Part shown: positions 13,151 to 23,880 of the stretch, piece after piece
How the letters are laid out: each line of letters starts with the position of its first letter
Position numbering within the stretch: the first letter of the stretch is position 1
Assembly (NCBI GenBank): GCA_003439945.1
Contig: QVRM01004832.1
Location: forward strand, 1 to 64,000
Length of the DNA: 64,000 bases
Source of the DNA: Dermanyssus gallinae
Taxonomy: Eukaryota; Arthropoda; Arachnida; Mesostigmata; Dermanyssidae
Direction: 5' to 3'
Notes under the pieces: model-generated
The model's input: the letters and a program-made list of their open reading frames with translations, nothing else
The model's database searches: none
What the model was told of the DNA's origin: nothing
Translations under genes and position numbers: made by a program

Positions 13151-13710
13151 AGCTCCATTTTAATTTGCCCAATGATTACAATCATCTATGTTCATCTTCA
13201 TTGTTTACTACAGAGTCCTATCTGTCTTGCCGCAAATCTTAACCTTCTGTTCCATTTCGTCTTTACTCGCGATGTCTTTTTACCCAATGCTTCTTCTTAA
13301 CCCATCGTCCGCCAGCTCCCTTTATTTCCCATCTTGATAAATTTTGAGATTCCACTCTCTCTTAAAAAGCGCATGCATACATACGATACGTAATTGGTGT
13401 ATAAGTTATTGGCTGTCTATTTATCAAATTATCGTTATCGAACTAACTAACGAACGAACTACTAACCCCGGCAAAGATATTATTAAAAATGTTAGACAAA
13501 TAACTTATGTAGTCCCCCCTCCCCAACGCGCCTGAAGTGGCGCGTCACGCTCTGCAGTCATTTTCCTATCTATTAAATTTCCACACATGCAGTAACTTAA
13601 AGACGCGTATGTTATCGCCGCAACGCCATTCCGTTTACGGCTCCGGAGATACTCATAAAGTTGTGAACCCCATCGGGCGAAATCTCAAGGCGATTTTCCA
13701 ATAAAGAGCA

Positions 13711-13713
<3 letters not shown>

Positions 13714-13745
<32 letters not shown>

Positions 13746-13825
13746 GCAAACACTGCCGAGTGTGCAAACGTATTGTAAATGATTAATAAATCATCACAAT
13801 ATTTTATATATATATATATATATAG
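13714..13825. repeat. Two short (AT)n arrays (13714-13742, 13805-13825)
   Basis: Pure TA runs of about 29 and 21 bp separated by a 60-bp unique spacer. Confidence 0.9.
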
Positions 13826-13944
13826 AGATGATGTTGAGTGGTCACCGACACTCAAGCAATAAGAATAATATAAGCAATATTGTAGATATTATATAAGTAA
13901 TATATTGATAATTGTGATACATGTACATATTGATAATATATATA

Positions 13945-15261
13945 CGAGGTGTGTTCAAAAAGTATCGCGACTTTTGAATTTTCGCGGGTTACGTATATTC
14001 AAATTTCGATTTTTTGTGGCGTTATGTTGGTACTCATGTCTCTCACTTATGCCGACAAGCTCGGCCATTTTGAATGTTCACTTAATTGTTGACAGCTGCT
14101 TTGCTTGCACGTGTTTTGGATCGTCTTCGATTTTTACCTATTCAAAAAAATGGATCAAAGAACCTGTATCAAATTTTGTGTGAAAAACGAAATTAAGTGC
14201 GCGGATGCATTCCGAATGTTGACTGTGGCATACGGAGAAGCTACCTTGGACCGAAGCAACGTTTATCGGTGGTACAAAATGTTCTCAGAAGGCCGAGAAG
14301 ATGTGAACGACGAAGAGCGTGCCGGACGCCCGAGCACTTCAACAACAGACGAAAAAATTACTGAAGTGGAGAAAATGGTATTGGCCAATCGTCGAATCAC
14401 CGTTAGAGAAGTTGCTGAGGACCTAAACATATCGATTGGCTCGTGCCATTCGATTTTTATCAATGATTTGGGCATGAGACGGGTCGCCGCGAAATTCGTA
14501 CCAAAATTGCTCAATTGCGACCAAAAACAGCATCGCATGAACATTGCTAATGAGATGTTGGACTCTGTCCGCGACGACCCAAATTTGCTCCAGAGGGTCA
14601 TAACTGGTGACTAATCGTGGGTTTATGGTTATGACGTGGAAACCAAAGCTCAATCATCTCAATGGAAGCTGCCGCACGAACCAAGACCGAAAAAAGCGCG
14701 CCAAGTTCGGTCGAATGTGAAAGTTTTGCTGACAGTTTTCTTCGATTGCAGGGGCGTGGTGCATCATGAGTTCTTGCCACAGGGTAGAACGGTCAATAAG
14801 GAATATTACCTGCAAGTTATGCGCAATTTGCGCGAAGCAATCTGCCAGAAACGCCCGGATTTGTGGAAGAACAAAAATTGGCTTTTGCACCACGATAACG
14901 CCCCTGCTCACACATCGTTGCTTGTGCGCGAGTTTTTGGGCAAAAACAACACACTAATGATGCCGCAGCCACCGTATTCCCCAGATCTGGCCCCCTGTGA
15001 CTTTTTCTTGTTCCCTAAACTGAAGAGGCCCATGAAAGGACGACGTTACGCTACGCTTGACGAGATAAAGACGGCATCGAAGGAGGAGCTGAACAAGATA
15101 AAAAAAATGTTTTTTTGAAGTGCTTCGAAGATTGGAAAAACCGTTGGCACAAGTGTATAATATCTCATGGGGATTACTTTGAAGGGGACAAAATAGATAT
15201 TCATGAATAAATGAATAATTTTTGAAAAAACACAAGTCGCGATACTTTTTGAACACACCTC

Positions 15262-15262
<1 letters not shown>
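13945..15262 (+). mobile_element. Mariner transposon, nearly complete
   Basis: A 1318-bp element with 29-bp perfect terminal inverted repeats (outer bases CGAGGTGTGTTCAAAAAGTA) and TA on both outer sides, as expected for the mariner target duplication. The left end follows a short TA run and the right end opens straight into (AT)n. It carries a transposase gene, described separately. Length, ends and protein all fit mariner. One stop and one frameshift separate this copy from an intact reading frame. Confidence 0.97.
14150..15210 (+). pseudogene. Mariner transposase, one stop and one frameshift
   Basis: The start was chosen at the ATG of 'MDQRTCIKFC'; the 15 codons ahead of it in frame are atypical. 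The N-terminal half has the paired helix-turn-helix region ('ADAFRMLTVAYGE', 'RSNVYRWYKMFSEG', 'ITVREVAEDLNISIGS') and a 'GRPSTST' linker. The catalytic D,D34D triad is present: D in 'ITGD' just before a TAA at 14612-14614, D in 'LHHDNAPAH', and D in 'PDLAPCDFFLFPKLK'. The second to third aspartate spacing is 34 residues. The frame is broken again at a T-run near 15110-15117, after which 'CFEDWKNRWHKCI' and 'GDYFEG' continue in another frame to TAA at 15208-15210. Not active as it stands. Confidence 0.95.

Positions 15263-15292
<30 letters not shown>
15263..15292. repeat. (AT)n abutting the mariner right end
   Basis: 30 bp of TA starting at the mariner target-site duplication. Confidence 0.95.
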
Positions 15293-15298
<6 letters not shown>

Positions 15299-15640
15299 TA
15301 ACTCATAAGGGAGTGTACTCAATTGTTATCCCAATGAACATGACGACAAACTACATCAGCCATAGGTTCAGACCTGGTGTCGACCACTTGAACGGGGTGC
15401 CAAGCATCGCCGTGGCGTTTCCGCATTGTTTATCTAATGACAGCCTTTACCGGAAAAATTCACCAGCGCGTGGTTCCCCGTGGCTAATCTGAGACACTGC
15501 ATACCTAAGCAATAACACCTTAAATATATTTACCTAAGCTCCCTAAGTTTTCGAAGGAAAAAAGTCGAAAGTCTATAGAGTGTCCGATAAATAAATACTT
15601 CCGACACTGATTTTTTTTTCGTTTTCGGCGACACGGTCGT

Positions 15641-16342
15641 CGCATCTTTTGGGCCACATTATATACTCTTCAAAATCTCAAAAATGTTCTCACGAATACG
15701 ACGATGTGCTTAGTTAATCTATAGGAGGACCGGTTGTCTCGCAATTGTACATTTTATGCTCCAATGTCGGGCAACAATACCAGTGTCACGGATTCTAGTA
15801 ATATAACTTTCACCACAATTTCATATATCGCTTTTCGAATCTTTCTGGGACAAGGTCATTTATGCATGCACTCAATCTCGACATGCCTTCCGAAAAATCT
15901 TATTTACTCCACAACAGCGGCTCGCATGAGTTTCGTATTAAAATGATCGTCGTGAAATGTGCGTTTGCCTGAATAGGTTAGTTTTGAGCGCTGTGAGTGG
16001 TCGCAGGGTAATGATTTTGAGGTTTTTGGTGTTTAAGCTAATACAATCACTTCATTTATGCAAATTTTGTTCAAAACGACCATGTCACATCTTCTGGCCG
16101 ACATTATATGTTCTTCGGGAAGCAGCATTTTCTCTAGTTTCTGTATAGGAGGACTGCTTGTCTCGCAATTTCACATTTGTGCTCCTATATCGGGCAAAAA
16201 CACCAGTGTCACACATTGAAGTAATTTCACTCGCACTCCAAAACAAGACTTCTCAGAGACCATGTTTCATTGAAAAAAACATTTGCTTTAACGAGCTCTA
16301 CAATTCCATATATCGCTCTTAAAATATTCCTAAAATACTCTG
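15641..16342 (+). repeat. Foldback family: one partial and one fuller unit in tandem
   Basis: 15867-16342 matches the right arm of the foldback element at 46356-47393 throughout: 'gcactcaatctcgacat', the 'cgaaaaatc' block, 'aaaatgatcgtc', 'ggtcg.agggta', 'ggcaaaaacaccagtgtcac' and 'aacgagctctacaattcca'. It ends next to TATA. The preceding 15641-15866 repeats the distal half with an internal deletion and is joined head-to-tail. It is non-coding. Confidence 0.75.
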
Positions 16343-16374
16343 TATATATATGAACGAACATGTAAAAATGACGA

Positions 16375-16490
16375 TAAAGTTGGAACTAGAGAAATCCGCC
16401 ACGACGTGAATAGGGTAATATCGTCATATTGCCGTAGAAGAAAAACACTTGCCTGATCAAACATAGTTTGATATCGATACCACTTTATGC
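16375..16490. repeat. Dispersed repeat, copy 2 (pair with 11555)
   Basis: It has the same ordered blocks as 11555-11667, including 'ggtaatatcgtcatattg' and 'cttgcctgatcaaacatag'. Here it directly follows the foldback unit, so the two may belong to one larger composite element. Confidence 0.6.
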
Positions 16491-16499
16491 TTATAAATA

Positions 16500-18815
16500 T
16501 ATGTTTTTTGCACTGATCATATAGATGAATTTTCTGTAACGTGGCGACTAAGGCTGCAAATCTATTCGATTGCTCGTCTCGCGTCAATTGCTTATTTACT
16601 TTCCGCTACAGCTGTGTGGGTTGAGCATTTGCGCTGAGAACAGAGACCCTACGGACGGTAGGGGTTTCTTGATGCTGCCCTCGAAAACAACGCACTGATC
16701 CTTAGCGAGCCGGGCATCGAACCCGAGGACGTTCTGTAACCGGTGCTCGCGATCGACATCGATATGTTGCCATGTTGCTGGAAGACGTGTCCGAAATGGA
16801 TCACCAGGCCTCTCGTAGCCCTCGTCGTAGCGGCAGGTGTGCTCAGCGCGAGTCAGCAGAAATCTTCAGCAAAGACCGGTTTGATACCCCAGTTTTTGTG
16901 CGGTACGTATAAAGGGGCGGACACACAATACAATACAGTATGTTTTTCTATGGTGAGAAGGAAAGTGCTTTTACGCGCCACCGAGGAAACGTGAGATTAG
17001 TGTGACCTTGATGCTGATGCTGTTAGCATAAAACATGTTGACAAGGCGAGGGCCTTGTACCGTTGCTTAATATCACCTTAAACCCTACTTTTACTTTATG
17101 CGTGGTAGCGTGGGCAGAGCACACATTGCGGTCTGTACTAAGCCTTTCCGTTTGATGATCATCCGTGATTATCATCAAACGGAAGAAGTCCTTGATGATG
17201 TCTCAGCTTTGAATGTCGTTCAAGAGTGCCTGTACCACTTGTTTGCACGTTACAGAGACTTCTCATTCAAATAACCGCGCCAGCTACGCTGTGTTCGCAG
17301 CAAACACCAGGCAATTTTCGAATGTATGTTTGCCATAGTGTTTGTCTTTCGTCAGAAGCAGAAGGAAAATAATTGAAATAGATCTGTTACTGTTTTGGCG
17401 GCCTTACCAAACGCTTAGTGCTCATTACTGCCAATCTGGTAGGACTACCCCCAGGCACTTTGCGTTACTGAAGAAAGGAAATGTAATGCCCCTCCAGTTT
17501 CAGGTTGATTTGCCTGGGGGGCCGTTTCTGCCTGTTCAGAGATATTGCCACAACTTTATCAGGGGCTAGGCTAAATGTATGCCTACGAAACACACATAAG
17601 CGGGAATTTCAATTACACTGTCTAGCATAACAGAAGATAAATAACGTCAATAGTGTACAACTTCTGGTGTTTTACATAACAGCTCTGATAGAAGGGTGTA
17701 TATGATACAGCCAAGTTTTTACGCGGTGCGTAGTACATTTTGTGCAAAAATTACGCTAGCGTTGAAGTATGGTTAATAACATTATGTGTAAATACTTAAA
17801 TTATTTACATACGCGTTTATACGTACCTTAGCATTTGTTGCACCAATAGGAAATAAAGTAGCTATCTAACAATGCTATTGTTCGGCTGCAAATTAAATGA
17901 TAGCATAGATAGAAGTATGTTTATAAAATACATTCATAGGAAATTTAAACGAGATTTACACAAGGAACCGTATTTTTTAACGCTTAACCTCTCACTAAAA
18001 ATAATAAATACATAGTATCTACAATTCACAACAAACGTAAATCCATTGTAAGGTTTAACCTTCCTAACGCTATCACAACATTTTAAGTTGGACTATACGC
18101 ATATCACAATCATTTCATTATCACGGTTATTTTATGCAAACACAAGCACAAAAAGTATTTTCAGTTACGTCTAATAAGAAAACCATTTCCGAACTTTGCA
18201 AATGAAGAGTTTCAGGGAGGTGATTCAACGATTCATAGGCAAGACGGGAGGGTGCGGCTGCTAGATTTTTTATTGACTAGAGATAGTTTAAAGGAGATTT
18301 TTTATAGACTAGGTACACTTCGGTTGTGATACAACGAGACGTTTGCCGGCACCTGTCCACTATGGAGACAGAAATATCAATAAGAGTCCATCTACAAATG
18401 ATAATTAAATCCAAAGCGTATAAAGGGAGTCAATATAGAGAAGCTTTTGCTCCACGTAGAAATCCTTAACTAAGTCCCTACGTCTGGTAAACATGGCGCC
18501 CAGCGCCTCATTACAAATTAACCTGGCCTTGTGATGAATTAATTCGTATTAATCTCCCTAGATAAGAATTCCAAGGAGAGTACTGGTATGAATAGATTTT
18601 TATAAACTAATCAAACCGCCAATGGGGCATATGTCAGTGTCATACGACGGTGAGATGAGATAACGGGGTCGCATTTGGAAATACTACAATCCAAGTGTCT
18701 TTAGTACATGGGCGGTGTCTCACCGATTGGTTATCAAATACTTAGGAGCTAAAGTCTCTATAGGTAGTAGATCCACTCTGTAATGTAGTCTACAAAATAA
18801 AAAAAATTCACCTAC
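16500..18815. other. Unassigned; small hairpin and a possible short exon
   Basis: A short plus-strand frame 16779-16915 starting 'MLLEDVSEMDHQ' has even codon use but no family match. In the next frame 16743-16994 is open too, so I cannot choose between them. A 14-bp perfect stem with an 11-nt loop lies at 17146-17184. The remainder (17600-18800) is AT-rich with nothing recognisable. Confidence 0.3.
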
Positions 18816-18819
18816 CGCA

Positions 18820-19300
18820 CCCTTGACGAGACCTGACGCGTGCCACTTTCAAGACATAAACAACTACCTAGAAGAAGCCGAGCTGTTTGGCCCCTACAGG
18901 ACACGGCCAACAAAGGTGGAGTAGTGGATGAACAGAAATCATGGAAGGTACCTCCACATACCGAAGGAACCTCGGTCTTATCACCCCTGAAGACCGAGGC
19001 ACAGTTTCTAGCGGGCCGGAATGGGACAACGGAAGTGAACCCTGTGATGAAAGGCCTTAGATACAATAGTATGAATTAGGAATGGAAGAAAGTACCTCGG
19101 AGTGATCCTCGACACGGGGTTAACCGGCACATGTTATCCGTTCGCGTTACCCTTAAAACCTACACAAATACCTAGCGGCGTTAAACCGCAATGTATTGAA
19201 GGTCAGTAAATATTCCCGTAGCGCGAGATACACCCGCCCGGGGCATTAAGTCCTAAACATCTCAGTTGTTTCGCTGGCTGTGTGGCAAGCCGCACCATTC
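18820..19300 (+). pseudogene. R1-like LINE ORF2 relic
   Basis: In shifting frames the text around 19095-19220 includes 'KYLGVILDTGLTG' and 'YLAALNRNVLKV', which resemble the stretch after the RT domain in R1/jockey proteins (typically YLGV.LD..L). Frameshifts and stops are frequent. The left boundary is approximate. Confidence 0.45.
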
Positions 19301-19389
19301 TGTTAGAACCAGAGCTCGCCCAAATTCGGCCAACGGCAATCGATTTTTATGCTGAGATAACGCCCGCAGTTTGTTATGGAGTGAAAACA

Positions 19390-19700
19390 TGGGGTCCCAT
19401 ACATACATAGGGAACAATGATTTCTGTGAATCCGAGGCAGCACCATGCTGTCATAAGCCCTCTTGAATAACTTGGGGGCTTTCAGTAGCCCATACGCGAC
19501 AGTTTTGCTTATTCACATCTCGATTGAGAAACAAATGGGTTTCGCCCGTAAATACGATATTCTTTGCATAACCAGCATTACACTGCATCATCTCTAAAGT
19601 CCAATTGGCGAAATTCAGTAGTCGCTCCCGCTGGTAGGCTTGGGCTCTTGCGTCAGCTAAACCTTAGACCGATACATCGGTAAACTCAGCCATAAAATCG
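19390..19700 (-). pseudogene. DDE transposase relic, central part (DUF4817/Tc1-mariner-like)
   Basis: The minus strand from about 19680 reads open for about 70 codons: 'RERLLNFANWTLEMMQCN', 'KNIVFTGETHLFLN', then 'VNKQNCRVWATESPQV' before a stop. It is clearly related to the relic at 32107-32500, which has 'RLNFANRVYEMMQRNADF'. I recall this text type from arthropod transposase families that have a second catalytic acid in the 'F.DE.HF' motif; here that motif reads 'TGETH', so the acid is lost. The exact family name is uncertain. Confidence 0.6.
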
Positions 19701-20088
19701 CCAAGCTGAGGGGCCCGAGTGATCCCGTTGATGAACTCTCTTGTTCCTCTCTCTCATCTCGGAACCAATGTTCCTGAACATTGTGCCATATTTTCTACCA
19801 CAGCGGCAATATTACATATACAACCGCACAAACGCTTTTTGGCGCATCACGTACTGAACAGTGTCGTATAAAATGTTTGCACTACCAGCATGCAATCTAT
19901 AGTAATAGCAGTTTGCAGTATGACTCGACAACTCGCAAAAAAGTTGAAGTTGACTAGGACACCATTATCAGAACGCCCAAAAAACTTGAAATAATTTATT
20001 TGTTTTGTACGCTACTCACAAACTAAGTAGCATTAACAAATTAGGGCGCATGGACGTCTTTGTTTTTTGCTTCAATCTTCAAGCCTTG

Positions 20089-20089
<1 letters not shown>

Positions 20090-20119
<30 letters not shown>
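20090..20119. repeat. (AT)n abutting SINE B head
   Basis: 30-bp TA run ending exactly where the tRNA-like sequence begins. Confidence 0.9.
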
Positions 20120-20121
<2 letters not shown>

Positions 20122-20302
20122 GAGCAAGATGGCTTAGTGGCAAAGCCTTTCCTTGCAGTCGGGAAAACTGGATTGGAGACCAAGACCGGCCATTCTTAAA
20201 TTGGTTTGCATGATTTCCAATTTAGTCAAGGTAAATGCCGGAGTAGATTAAAAATTAGCCATGACATGAAAAAACGTACACGGGCATTAGCCTTATGGAA
20301 AA
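20120..20302 (+). mobile_element. SINE B: second tRNA-derived SINE family, single copy
   Basis: It begins with a tRNA-like head: a perfect A box 'TGGCTTAGTGG' at about 20131 and, 40 bp later, a degenerate B box ('ggattggagacc'). A non-tRNA body of about 110 bp follows, ending 'ttatggaaaa' before another (AT)n run at 20303-20317. The spacing of the boxes and the total length of about 180 bp suit a SINE rather than a functional tRNA. (AT)n on both sides hides any target duplication. Confidence 0.55.
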
Positions 20303-20393
20303 ATATATATATATATAACAACAAATGACGTCACTTTATGAAGCACTCGAAGATGCTACTACTACTTTGCCTTCATATAGATATGTTTTTGTG

Positions 20394-20582
20394 TCGAGCC
20401 CGGTAGCGTGGTGCATTCGCCTGCGTCTCGCAACCGGAGGAAACACATAGATGCGCGGGTTTGAGCCCCACCGTTGCACATTTGTTTTTAAGGAGATCCG
20501 TTTATGAATCAATGCGAAAAGCAGTCGCATGAAAGTTAACTCTTGACTGAGGATCAGCCCGAAAAGTTTAATTATATATAAG
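20394..20582 (+). mobile_element. SINE A, complete copy
   Basis: Its tRNA-like head (about 20396-20473) contains a B box 'gggtttgagcccc' and an A-box-like 'ggtagcgtggtgc', then a body with 'gatccgtttatgaatcaatgcg' blocks and a 'cagcccgaaaag' end. It aligns along its length with 23210-23404. The 7-bp flanks TTTTGTG at 20387-20393 and 20583-20589 are a plausible target-site duplication. Being transcribed by RNA polymerase III is inferred from the boxes. Confidence 0.75.
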
Positions 20583-21196
20583 TTTTGTGAACATAGCAGA
20601 CTTCTAAGAGGAATGGCGGACGTTTCACACAACACATATACAAATTCCAGTTACTTTCGGACCAATCTAGTATCGGTAAAAATGATATGCATATTATGTC
20701 TGTTTTCAGATATGGAGAAACATCACATAGATGGAATAATCTCATGCATGACATCCGTCATGGAGGAGAATGTAAGAAAATAATCTTAAGATAATCGGTT
20801 TTACTATACAACACTATGAAAAATCCGACTGATTAACGACAGGTTAACCTGGTGTAACCACTTCTCGAAAGCCAGGCAAATGCAGCGCGTAGTTAAACGA
20901 CCATAGTTGATATAATACGGATATTAATAAACAGCCTTTTTGACAGCAGTAAAATCTGGCGTTGATTATAAATAAAGTAGACGTCTTACCGGATGCGTTG
21001 ATCCGTAGTGTGCGACAGCTTCGTATATTCATCTAACATTGCAATGTCTGTATTTGGTCGTGTTCTAGATTTTGAAGCAGCTACAAGAGAAATTGGATAA
21101 TATTCTAAAAGGAAGGGATCTCTACGAGCACTTACGAATGATATGTAAAGAAGCCGCTCCGCTTGTTGTCGATGCGGTACGTAGGAAATATTGACG

Positions 21197-21197
<1 letters not shown>
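20583..21197. other. No recognisable gene
   Basis: Unassigned unique sequence between SINE A and the next (AT)n; no frame above about 60 codons that looks real. Confidence 0.4.

Positions 21198-21244
<47 letters not shown>
21198..21244. repeat. (AT)n microsatellite
   Basis: 47-bp TA run at the left edge of a foldback-repeat cluster. Confidence 0.95.
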
Positions 21245-21246
<2 letters not shown>

Positions 21247-21254
21247 TAAGAATG

Positions 21255-22204
21255 TGAAGTGATCCAATAATGTGAAAAGCAACATAAGGAATTGTAGAGC
21301 TCGTTAAAGCAAATCTTTTTTTCAATAGAACATAGTCGCTGAGAAGTCTTGTTTCGGAGTGAGAGTAAAATTACTACAATTTGTAACACTGGTGTTTTGG
21401 CCGACATAAGAGCACAGAATGTGCAATTGCAAGTTGCAATTAGCTTTCTAGCGAAATGCCTCAAAATAAGTGCCTTATGACCAATCACAACGTTCAAAAC
21501 TAGCACATTCAGACAAATGTACATTTAATGACAATCATTGTGGTAGTACTAAATATACGGCAATGCGAACCGTGATTGCGTAATTAGGATTTTTCCAGGG
21601 GGCATGTCGAGATTGAGTGCGTGCATGCATGACTTTGTCTCTGAAAGATTTGAAAAGCGATATGGAGAATTGTAGAGCTCGTTAGTGCAAAAATATTTTT
21701 CAATGGAACATGGTCTCTGAGAAGTTTTGTTTCGAACTGAGAGTGATACTACTAAAATCCGTGACACTAGTATTGTTGCCCGAAATGGGAGCATACGTGC
21801 AATTGCGACACAGCCGGTCCTCCCATAAAGAAAGCACATCGTCGTATTTGTGAGAAAATTCTGCTTTTTCTTAATAACATGTAGTTCTGCCCAGAAGATG
21901 CGACACAAATCACTCTAGGTCATTTATGTATGCGCTCAGTCTCTACATGTCGTTCGAAAAATCTGAATTACTCCGTAACGGCTTGCATTGCCATGTATTT
22001 GGTATCAAAATTATCGTAATTTATTATGAGGAATTTGGTGTAAAAGTTAATAAGATAACTTTATGTTTGCAAATTCGGTTCTAAACAACCATGTCACATC
22101 TTTTGGCGAAACAAGGCTTCTCAGACACCATGTCCCATTGGAAAAAAATTGCTTTAAGAAGCTCAACGATTCCATATTTTCCATATTCACATATTCCTGA
22201 ATCC

Positions 22205-22206
<2 letters not shown>
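21255..22206. repeat. Foldback family cluster: two inverted units then one direct unit
   Basis: 21280-21620 and 21640-21905 are two minus-oriented units carrying 'aattgtagagctcgtta', 'tctgagaagt.ttgttt' and 'gtgacact.gt.tt'. 21918-22206 is a plus-oriented unit with the same blocks reversed, ending in 'attcctgaatcc' next to (AT)n. The layout is inverted about a centre near 21910, so the cluster is a damaged relative of the clean foldback at 46356-47393. No coding content. Confidence 0.65.
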
Positions 22207-22245
<39 letters not shown>

Positions 22246-22310
22246 TGCAAGGGCGGTTCAAGACGTTTTGATAAGAACCATATTTTCCATATTCACATGT
22301 TCCTGAATCA

Positions 22311-22384
<74 letters not shown>
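22207..22384. repeat. Two (AT)n arrays flanking a duplicated 60-bp spacer
   Basis: Pure TA at 22207-22241 and 22313-22384. The text 'catattttccatattcacat.ttcctgaat' occurs just before both arrays (about 22171 and 22280), so the repeat unit together with its microsatellite seems to have been duplicated. Confidence 0.85.
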
Positions 22385-22387
<3 letters not shown>

Positions 22388-22389
22388 TG

Positions 22390-22822
22390 GTACCAAAATG
22401 ACCGCGCATTGGCTGAATATGTCCGTTTTGAGCGCTGTGAGTGGTTGTAGGGTTATGATTCTGAAGTATTGGGCGTGAACGCTAATAAAGAACTACCTTT
22501 TTGGCGAATTCTCTTCTAAGCGACCATGGGGCGTTTTCTGACTGTTGTATATTCTTCAGATTCTTCAGGAGCAGAATTTTATCACGAACACGAAGGTGTG
22601 CTTAGTTTCTCTTTTAGTTAGGAGGACTGGTTGTCTCGCAACAGCACATTTTGTGCTCGTATGTTGGGCAAAAACACCAGTGTTACAAATTGTAGTAATT
22701 CATTCTCACTCCAAAACAAGACTTCTCAGAGACCATGTTCCATTGGAAAAAAACATTTGCTTTAACGAGCTCTTCAATTCCACATATCGCGCTTCAAATT
22801 TTTCTGTCACACCCTGTATATA
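22390..22822 (+). repeat. Foldback family, single-arm copy between (AT)n arrays
   Basis: It aligns with the right arm of 46911-47393 from 'tttggtaccaaaatga' to the 'caccctg' terminus at 22822, and keeps the 'ggaggactggttgtctcgcaacagcacatttt' segment deleted in that right arm (only part quoted here as blocks). It is bounded by (AT)n on the left and TATATA on the right. Confidence 0.75.
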
Positions 22823-22949
22823 TATGTATACTCTCCCATCCAAATTAGCGCGGGGATTCGAATCTCTGTCGTAGCAGGAATGCGTTCATTCGATTGCTGG
22901 CTAGCAGACAAAAGCTCACGTTCAGTAAAACACGACTATGTGTTAGCCA

Positions 22950-23880
22950 TGGCAGGAGACGCTGCGTCATCTTTCGAGTATGAGAGACGAGCCGTTATTG
23001 TCCGTGCCCTGCGCGCCGGACAGACCTACGCCCACATTGCCGCGAATTTCCGCGGTGTCAGTCTACGGACAGTGCAGCGGATCGCAGCCGATTACACGGC
23101 TGATTGCTACAGGGTAATGACGAATATTGACGACAGAGTGCGCTCGGCAAGTAGTCAAAAACGGAGACCCCGGAAACCAATAGAGATGTTCGATGGCAGT
23201 TGCTTCTATATCCAGTCGAGCCCGGTGGCGTGGCGGATGCATGCGTCTGCGCCTCGCGACCGGAGGAGACACATAGGTGCGCGGGTTCGAGCCCCACCGT
23301 TGCCCCACATTTGTATTTATGGGGGTCCGTCTATGAATCAATGCGAAAAGCAGTCCCATGGACGTAAAATCTTGGCTGAAAGTCAGCCCCGAAAGTATTT
23401 TTGTTTGCTTCTATTTCCTGTCAAGAACAAAGCAATAGATCGTCTTCGTTTCTTCCCCTATAGAACAAATATTTACCGCAAATGCCGAAATGAGACTATT
23501 GCAAAAGAAGTTTACTGGAGATTTGTATAAACTGTTGTGAAGTCGCAGTGACACAAGTGCCACACGAACTGTCTGAGGTACTGCCATACGTCTTTGAGAA
23601 AGATGGCACTTCTGCTCATACCATCTAGTTAATACTGGGGTGACTATCTGAGCATATGAGCCTGTTTTAGGACAAGGACAAATGGCCACCGAACAGCCTT
23701 GATTTGAATCCTTTGGATTAGTATACATGGGACGTATTTGGACGGGAGTCTGATATGGATCGACTTGGTAATGTCGTAGACTTACTCACTGCTTCTATAA
23801 GGAAAGCGTTCAACCTTTAAGATAGAGCTATTTTGACACGGGCTTGTACGTGGTTTAGACCCTGAATTGAAAAAGTCTTT
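22950..23880 (+). pseudogene. Tc1-like transposase gene split by a SINE
   Basis: The 5' part (about 22950-23180) starts 'MAGDAASSFEYERRA' and contains a helix-turn-helix of Tc1 type ('GQTYAHIAANFRGVSLRTVQR') followed by a basic 'KRRPRKP' linker. After an inserted SINE A (23210-23404), the 3' part around 23590-23820 shows, in shifting frames, 'VFEKDGTSAHT' and 'KWPPNSLDLNPLD', then 'YTWDVFGRESD'. These match the second and third catalytic motifs of Tc1-type DDE transposases. Several stops and shifts are present. The 216-codon frame 22883-23530 runs through the SINE and is not a real protein. Confidence 0.7.
23210..23404 (+). mobile_element. SINE A, complete copy inserted in the Tc1-like gene
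   Basis: 195 bp, with an A-box-like 'ggtggcgtggcgg' and a near-consensus B box GGGTTCGAGCCCC about 60 bp later. The rest aligns with 20394-20582. It is flanked by a perfect 10-bp direct repeat TTGCTTCTAT (23200-23209 and 23405-23414), a target-site duplication showing insertion by retrotransposition after the Tc1 copy was in place. Confidence 0.85.

Noticed and set aside
20120..20195. Functional tRNA gene
   Set aside because: The A box is good but the B box is degenerate, the stems do not pair convincingly, and a SINE-like body follows.
22883..23530. 216-codon plus-strand frame
   Set aside because: It starts in a Tc1-like transposase but runs through the inserted SINE and its target duplications, so it is a chance fusion.
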